In this document: positions 6,327 through 9,860 of the stretch, piece after piece
How positions within the stretch are numbered: position 1 is the first letter of the stretch
Layout: each line of letters starts with the position of its first letter
Position numbers and translations under genes: made by a program
The notes under the pieces: generated by a model
Told to the model about the DNA's origin: nothing
The model's database searches: none
Seen by the model: the letters and a program-made list of their open reading frames with translations, nothing else
Origin: JACCRE01 sp049790855
GTDB lineage: Bacteria; Planctomycetota; Planctomycetia; Planctomycetales; Planctomycetaceae
NCBI GenBank assembly: GCA_049790855.1
Contig: JBAQZJ010000271.1
Location: 1-12,644 of the forward strand
Length of the DNA: 12,644 nt
Reading direction: 5' to 3'

Positions 6327-6811
6327 TCGGCGTCCCCTTTGTCCTGCCCGGCTGCGACGGCAACCAGCGCGGCCTCGCGCTCCTTCTCGTTCAGGTCCGA
6401 CCAGTCCATGCCGCGGACCTCGTCCATCTCCAGATATGTCCTCACCGGCGTCTTCGTCTTCATGCCGGACTTCATTTGCGCGCTTTGCCCCGTCCAGACC
6501 GGGAGGCCCGCCGCGGCCGCCGCGAAGGTCACAACGCCTTCGACCCTCGCGCGGACGAGCATCGACGGAATGTTCTTACGGTTGAGTTTGGGCAAGAACG
6601 TCTCTTGGAAACGGAGCGCCGCCAACTCGGGCTTGTTCCGTTGAATGATGTTATCGAGCCGGTCGCGGAAGACGTGCAGTTGGTCGCCGAGGTCCACTTC
6701 TTTCGGAAGTCGAATCTTGCCGTGCTCTTCGAGTACGGGGCTTTCACCCCCGATCGTGACGACCGCCCAAAACACGGTCTGCGCGTCGGCCCGAAACCCG
6801 ATGACCTTCAT
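6323..6811 (-). CDS. RuvC/DUF3010-like RNase H-fold protein
   Basis: This 162-residue protein has the RuvC-like plan. It opens with a beta-hairpin, MKVIGFRADAQTVFWAVV, as in RuvC-type G.D.....G.A.. openings. After a helix come a strand with LAALRFQE (E70), a long helix SMLVRARVEGVVTFAAAAAG (E91) followed by LPV, a Q..K element (QSAQMKSGMK), and a last helix EREAALVAVAAG with E146-type acidic residues. In RuvC the catalytic Asp sits two residues after the glycine; here that position is Arg7, with Asp9 nearby. The first catalytic carboxylate may therefore be lost or shifted, so nuclease activity is doubtful. The ATG at 6811 was chosen over the ORF start at 6883 because it begins the fold and overlaps the regulator's stop as ATGA. 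It lies between a DNA-binding regulator and a kinase and could be their sensor or effector; this is inference. Confidence 0.65.
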   Translation of the reverse strand: MKVIGFRADAQTVFWAVVTIGGESPVLEEHGKIRLPKEVDLGDQLHVFRDRLDNIIQRNKPELAALRFQETFLPKLNRKNIPSMLVRARVEGVVTFAAAAAGLPVWTGQSAQMKSGMKTKTPVRTYLEMDEVRGMDWSDLNEKEREAALVAVAAGQDKGDAE

Positions 6812-7005
6812 GTGCGGTCCCCCGAGGGCTTGATGTAGCGTCGTTCCTTCCTCACGGCATCGCGAAGCCGTTCGCGCACCCACCCCGACAGGTCCAGCCC
6901 GGCCGCCTCCGCCGCCTCCTTGAACGCGACGTACTCTGCCGGCCGGAGCCTGATCTGCATCAACTTCTCGCGGCTCTCGCCTTCGGCTTTCTTCGGTCTG
7001 ACCAT
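6808..7005 (-). CDS. Ribbon-helix-helix DNA-binding protein
   Basis: This 65-residue protein has a ribbon-helix-helix fold. A basic N-terminus (MVRPKKAEGESREK) leads to the DNA-contacting strand LMQIRLRP, helix AEYVAFKEAAEAAG, and helix LSGWVRERLRDAVRKE. This is the plan of Arc/CopG-type regulators and antitoxins, which bind palindromes as dimers. It is the first gene of the coupled operon with the RuvC-like protein and the kinase, and its stop overlaps the next start (ATGA). A perfect 8+8 inverted repeat 52-71 bp upstream (7057-7076) is its likely operator, implying autoregulation. The best upstream promoter would start transcription at the ATG itself, giving a leaderless message. If that is wrong, a start at the internal ATG of MQIRLRP (6960) is a weaker alternative. 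Confidence 0.8.
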   Translation of the reverse strand: MVRPKKAEGESREKLMQIRLRPAEYVAFKEAAEAAGLDLSGWVRERLRDAVRKERRYIKPSGDRT

Positions 7006-7011
7006 ATCACC

Positions 7012-7040
7012 AGTGTACTGACGGAAAAATTACACGGCAA
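7012..7040 (-). promoter_or_regulatory. Candidate promoter of the kinase operon (leaderless)
   Basis: On the minus strand TTGCCG (7040-7035) and TACACT (7017-7012) are 17 bp apart. Both are 4/6 matches. The predicted start falls on the A of the ATG at 7005, so the regulator would be translated from a leaderless mRNA. The hexamers are modest. Confidence 0.4.
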
Positions 7041-7056
7041 GCCCTTGCATCCCGAT

Positions 7057-7076
7057 GTTACTGTCATTACAGTAAC
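7057..7076. promoter_or_regulatory. Perfect inverted repeat, likely operator of the RHH protein
   Basis: GTTACTGTCATTACAGTAAC has two 8-bp arms that are exact reverse complements around CATT. It stands in the 218-bp divergent region between the kinase operon and the transposase, 17-36 bp upstream of the candidate -35 box. This is the expected position and form for a site bound by the operon's own ribbon-helix-helix protein. It could also influence the transposase, whose start is 148 bp away. Confidence 0.6.
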
Positions 7077-7104
7077 GGTGTCGCAGTTGGCGCTGCGGCA
7101 ATGA

Positions 7105-7138
7105 AAAGGCCCGGCCGAGATTGGCGTCTCGACCGGGC
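7105..7138 (-). terminator. Rho-independent terminator, minus orientation
   Basis: A 12-bp stem with one mismatch (7109-7120 with 7127-7138; GCCCGGCCGAGA against TCTCGACCGGGC) encloses a TTGGCG loop. It is followed on the minus strand by TTTT (7107-7104). It would stop leftward transcription entering from the transposase side before it reaches the kinase operon. No leftward gene lies directly upstream, so it may be insulation. It lies in the leader of the transposase gene, so the same hairpin would also form in that RNA. Confidence 0.6.
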
Positions 7139-7223
7139 TGGAACGCAACCAGGCGTTGCCGCCCGATCGCCTCCCTCAGCAAGAGCGATTCTAACGGCTT
7201 CGCCCCGACCGGGGGAAGAGGCC

Positions 7224-8192
7224 GTGACCTGCGCGCACTGCGAATGCGAGAACACGAAGAAGCACGGGAAGGATCGCTACGGCAACCCCCGCTTTCGCTG
7301 CCGTGAGTGCGGCCGGACGTTCATCGACAAGCCCGCCGATCCTCTCGGGTCGATGCGGGTGGACTTCAAGCGGGCCGCCTTCGTGCTTCGGCTCTTGCTT
7401 GAAGGCATGAGTATCCGCGCGACGGCCCGCCTGACTGGCATCGACCGGAACACGATCTACGATCTGATCCTCACGGCCGGCGAGAACTGCGCGAAGTTCT
7501 TCCAGACTCGCGTTCGTGGCGTCGAATCGGCTGACATTCAATGCGATGAGCTTTGGTCGTTCACCGCGTGCAAGGAGAAGACGCGGGTGCTTCGCGGGTA
7601 CGGCGAACAGCACGGCGACTGCTACACCTACATCGGAGTCTGCCGACAGTCCAAGCTGATTCTCGCGTACCAAGTCGGCCGGCGCACGTTTGAGGATGCC
7701 GACGCCTTCGCGATGAGTCTTCGCCGCGCCGTCTCCGGTCGTCCGCAAGTCTCGACCGACGGATTCGGCCCGTACCGAACAGTGATTCCCGTGGCCTTCC
7801 GCTGGAACGTCGATCAGGGACAGCTAATCAAGAAGTTCGGACCGACGGCGAACGGGGTGTCGGCGCAGACGCGGTACAGCCCGGCCCCGATAGTGGGCAT
7901 CGAGAAGAAGCGAATCTGCGGCCACCCGGACATGGCGAACGTCTGCACGTCTCATGTCGAACGCATGAACTTGAGCGTTCGCATGGAAATCCGCCGCTTC
8001 ACGCGACTGACAAACGCCTTCAGCAAGAGCCGCCGCCATCACGAGGCGATGCTGGCCCTGTTCTTCGCACACTTCAACTTCTGCCGCAAGCACTCGGCCG
8101 TCAAGACGACGCCGGCGATTGCCGCCGGAATCGCTTCGGAGCCGTGGGCGATCGAACGGCTGTTGACCGAGGCCGCGAATGTTGCGAAATGA
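7224..8192 (+). CDS. IS1-type DDE transposase (single ORF)
   Basis: This 322-residue protein is the only transposase inside the 5.4-kb element. An N-terminal zinc ribbon (CAHC, C3/C6, and CREC, C26/C29) recalls IS1 InsA. A helix-turn-helix follows (MSIRATARLTGIDRNTIYDLI, about 62-82). The catalytic triad is D108 in CDELWSF, D179 in STDGFGPY, and E246 in HVERMNL, with the characteristic RRFTRLTNAFSK after it. Unlike classical IS1, which fuses two frames by a -1 frameshift, this is one uninterrupted frame. The GTG at 7224 was chosen over the ORF start at 7101 because it begins the zinc ribbon and is preceded by GGGGGAAGAGG. The upstream extension contains a terminator hairpin and looks non-coding. 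All three catalytic residues are intact, so the element may still be active. An IS1595-like assignment is the alternative. Confidence 0.88.
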   Translation: MTCAHCECENTKKHGKDRYGNPRFRCRECGRTFIDKPADPLGSMRVDFKRAAFVLRLLLEGMSIRATARLTGIDRNTIYDLILTAGENCAKFFQTRVRGVESADIQCDELWSFTACKEKTRVLRGYGEQHGDCYTYIGVCRQSKLILAYQVGRRTFEDADAFAMSLRRAVSGRPQVSTDGFGPYRTVIPVAFRWNVDQGQLIKKFGPTANGVSAQTRYSPAPIVGIEKKRICGHPDMANVCTSHVERMNLSVRMEIRRFTRLTNAFSKSRRHHEAMLALFFAHFNFCRKHSAVKTTPAIAAGIASEPWAIERLLTEAANVAK

Positions 8193-8216
8193 AGGCTGAT
8201 TTGCGGTCGTTTTTGA

Positions 8217-8245
8217 TCGACACGCCCCCGTTCCGAACCTACAAT
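8217..8245 (+). promoter_or_regulatory. Sigma70-type promoter of the Kiwa-like operon
   Basis: TCGACA (8217-8222) and TACAAT (8240-8245) are 17 bp apart and each matches the consensus at 5 of 6 positions. Transcription would start near 8252, about 22 nt before the kwaA-like ATG at 8274. The promoter begins 24 bp after the transposase stop, so the operon can be expressed independently of the transposase. Confidence 0.7.
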
Positions 8246-8273
8246 ATAGTGGGCGCAAGTTCACGGGTGTGCA

Positions 8274-8801
8274 ATGAACAAGATCGCAAGGGCGTGTTTC
8301 ACATTGACGGCAATAGCGCCGGCCTTCGGCGCGGCTGCGATCGTGGCATTCACTCAACACAACGCCCCTCTCTGGGGCTATTGCCTCATCATCGCTGGCC
8401 TCGGCTCGGCGATCGCGTCATGGGGTCTCGTCGCGGTTGTCCGGGCGCGGATGCCGCGACGAATCTTCAAGGTGACGGAGATCGACCAAGTTGACGACCG
8501 AGTTCTGGAGTTCTTGCTTGCATACCTGCTCCCCGTGTTCTCGGGGACCAGTCTCACGGATATGACCGGATCGGTGCTGTTGACCGCCTACTCGCTGGTG
8601 TTCGTCGCGGCCGTCATCGCCGCCAGCAACGTGTTTCAGTTCAACCCAGTCCTAGCCCTTTGCGGCTACCACTTCTACGTAGTGAAGTCGGATGCCGGCA
8701 TGTCGTATCTGCTTATCTCAAAATCGGACTTCCACAAGGCTGAACGGGAGATAACCTATGCGGATGTCACTGGCTACATCCGCCTAGAGGTTCCCCGATG
8801 A
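8274..8801 (+). CDS. KwaA-like membrane protein of a Kiwa-type defence system
   Basis: This 175-residue inner-membrane protein has hydrophobic segments at about 6-26, 32-56, 76-92, 98-120 and a shorter one at 123-137. That is close to the four-helix KwaA plan. Between segments two and three lies a polar stretch (RRIFKVTEIDQVDDRVLEFLL), followed by AYLLPVFSG and later FNPVLALCGYHFYVV and SYLLISKSD. I recall this ..D.evL.FLl.YLlP...NP.L...GY..Y......LIS pattern from KwaA proteins. In Kiwa, KwaA forms a membrane assembly that senses phage infection and works with the DNA-binding KwaB. The downstream gene overlaps by ATGA and is KwaB-like, which strengthens the call. The start at 8274 follows a good promoter. 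The gene symbol is left blank because similarity is judged from memory. Confidence 0.7.
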   Translation: MNKIARACFTLTAIAPAFGAAAIVAFTQHNAPLWGYCLIIAGLGSAIASWGLVAVVRARMPRRIFKVTEIDQVDDRVLEFLLAYLLPVFSGTSLTDMTGSVLLTAYSLVFVAAVIAASNVFQFNPVLALCGYHFYVVKSDAGMSYLLISKSDFHKAEREITYADVTGYIRLEVPR

Positions 8802-9676
8802 GTGATGACGTTGGACCGCTCGACTCTTTCGCCGTCTGTCGCATCGCGGGCGCTCCCAACAGCGCCCGCCGGCTGAAACTGGATGTGGTCGCCCAAACAC
8901 GGCTAGGTGAAATGGCGAGGGAGCACATTCCTCACTTCATTGCCGACGATCTAAATCGGGTGCCGTTCGACCCCACGTTTCAGTCGGACGAAGAGCACGT
9001 CATCTGTATCGAAGATTTCGAGCTTCCCGAGTACGTGCGGGACGCCATCGCGACACCGGACGAAGTGCCGGTGTTCTCCACACACGAGTCCGTCGCAGGC
9101 GTGAAGTCGCTATTCCACGTGGGCCGGGAAGGCCGTGTGGTCTTTCAGTGTTGGCGCAACTTCGATCTGCTCGGGCGGCGGAAGATTCTCTCGCTGCTTT
9201 CCCAGGACACCTTCGAGTTGGAGAGTCGGACGCCGTTCGTCATCGAGAGGCGGATCGACGCGGTCTACTGGGACGGGCGTCTCTTCTTCCGGAGTTACGC
9301 GAACGTCAGTTCGATGCTGGAGATGGTCAACTACGTCGCCGAGGCGACGAACGACGACATCGAAGCGTTCGTCGCCTCGGACATTTTCGACGGCGACGCT
9401 TCGGGAATGTGCGCCCGTTGCTCCGGACTCAACCGGCGGCGGATCAGGGCGATCATCAGTAGCGGGCTGCTCGCTGGCCAGACGGTAGACGGTCTGTGCC
9501 AAAACGCGATCGAAGTGGATTACGCGATAACGCTTCGCGACGGGAAGATCGCGATCCCGGCCTCAGGGCAGGCGTTGAGTGATTTGCTTTGCTTCCTCGG
9601 CGAGAAGATATACCGCGGCCCGATCACCGGGCAACCGCTCCTGTCGCTTTCTTCGCGACGGCGACAGGGGGACTAA
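8798..9676 (+). CDS. KwaB-like DUF4868 protein of a Kiwa-type defence system
   Basis: This 292-residue soluble protein is translated from the ATGA overlap with the KwaA-like gene. Its middle part has the order seen in DUF4868/KwaB. It contains SLFHVGREGRVVFQCWRNFD (104-123), a strand-turn segment RKILSLLSQDTFELES, then FVIERRIDAVYWDGRLFFRS (147-166) and a helical SSMLEMVNYVAEAT. The DAVYWDGRLFFRSYANVSSMLE element matches the d.iy.dg.i.i.....Fe..F signature of that family. KwaB binds DNA and is the cytoplasmic effector partner of KwaA. A pair of cysteines (C205, C208 in CARC) is a local oddity. The length is close to the roughly 315 aa of the E. coli protein. The C-terminal RRRQGD tail may be element-specific. 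Family membership is likely but rests on pattern recall plus the paired KwaA-like neighbour. Confidence 0.68.
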   Translation: MSDDVGPLDSFAVCRIAGAPNSARRLKLDVVAQTRLGEMAREHIPHFIADDLNRVPFDPTFQSDEEHVICIEDFELPEYVRDAIATPDEVPVFSTHESVAGVKSLFHVGREGRVVFQCWRNFDLLGRRKILSLLSQDTFELESRTPFVIERRIDAVYWDGRLFFRSYANVSSMLEMVNYVAEATNDDIEAFVASDIFDGDASGMCARCSGLNRRRIRAIISSGLLAGQTVDGLCQNAIEVDYAITLRDGKIAIPASGQALSDLLCFLGEKIYRGPITGQPLLSLSSRRRQGD

Positions 9677-9686
9677 TCTCGACAAA

Positions 9687-9710
9687 CCCACCGGCTCACG
9701 GCGGGCCTTT
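9687..9710 (+). terminator. Probable terminator after the Kiwa-like operon
   Basis: CCCACCG (9687-9693) pairs with CGGCGGG (9699-9705), with one A-C mismatch, around a GCTCA loop. A short CCTTT follows, 10 bp after the kwaB-like stop. The reverse strand also has a short T-run (TTT), so it could act in both directions. The T-tract is weak. The rest of 9711-9860, apart from the terminal repeat, shows no gene I can support. Confidence 0.5.
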
Positions 9711-9719
9711 ATCATTCCG

Positions 9720-9746
9720 TCAGCAACACAATCTTCCGCCACTACC
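9720..9746 (-). repeat. Right terminal inverted repeat (27 bp)
   Basis: This is the exact reverse complement of 4381-4407 over 27 bases. It ends on the outer side at 9746, directly followed by the right copy of the target-site duplication. Confidence 0.9.
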
Positions 9747-9754
9747 CGGATTTC
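9747..9754 (+). repeat. Target-site duplication, right copy
   Basis: CGGATTTC is identical in sequence and orientation to 4373-4380 and abuts the outer end of the right terminal repeat. Confidence 0.88.
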
Positions 9755-9860
9755 CTCAAATCGCAGCGGATGATACCGCCCGCTCGGTAATCGAGCGTCA
9801 CTTCGTCGGCCGGGACCGGGGCCCGATCGCCGCGCCGTGTCAGTGGTGATGCGGGCGATG

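Larger units (their letters stand above)
4381..9746. mobile_element. IS1-like transposon carrying a Kiwa-like defence operon and a kinase operon
   Basis: This 5366-bp element is defined by perfect 27-bp terminal inverted repeats and a flanking 8-bp direct repeat. It encodes one transposase, an IS1-type DDE enzyme in the middle (7224-8192). IS1-family elements usually end in GGT and duplicate 8-9 bp, which fits both ends here. Ordinary IS1 elements are about 0.8-1.2 kb, so the remaining 4 kb is cargo. Leftward are the CxCG protein, the kinase, the RuvC-like protein and the ribbon-helix-helix regulator. Rightward are a small zinc ribbon and the Kiwa-like pair. The packing is tight: the left-most gene ends 2 bp from the left repeat, and kwaB ends 43 bp from the right one. 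The insertion lies between treY and the M91-like gene. No second transposase or resolvase is present. Boundaries are read directly; family and defence role come from knowledge of these protein groups. Confidence 0.88.

Noticed and set aside
7101..7223. N-terminal extension of the transposase to the ATG at 7101
   Set aside because: It contains a terminator hairpin and low-complexity residues. The zinc ribbon starts at the GTG at 7224, which has a good ribosome site.
7105..8216. A smaller insertion sequence with ends close around the transposase
   Set aside because: I compared the flanks at about 7077-7223 and 8193-8240 and found no matching inverted ends. The only matching ends are the outer pair at 4381 and 9746.
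8144..8494. Plus frame overlapping the transposase end and the start of the KwaA-like gene
   Set aside because: It covers the promoter of the Kiwa-like operon, has no recognisable domain, and conflicts with the membrane protein frame.
9781..9797. CGCTCG/CGAGCG hairpin downstream of treY as a terminator
   Set aside because: Only 6 bp of stem and no T-run on the treY-sense strand.
9589..9849. Plus-strand frames after the kwaB-like gene (9579-9773, 9589-9849) that share a peptide with the region near 4400
   Set aside because: The shared peptide comes only from the 27-bp terminal repeat; neither frame is supported as a gene.
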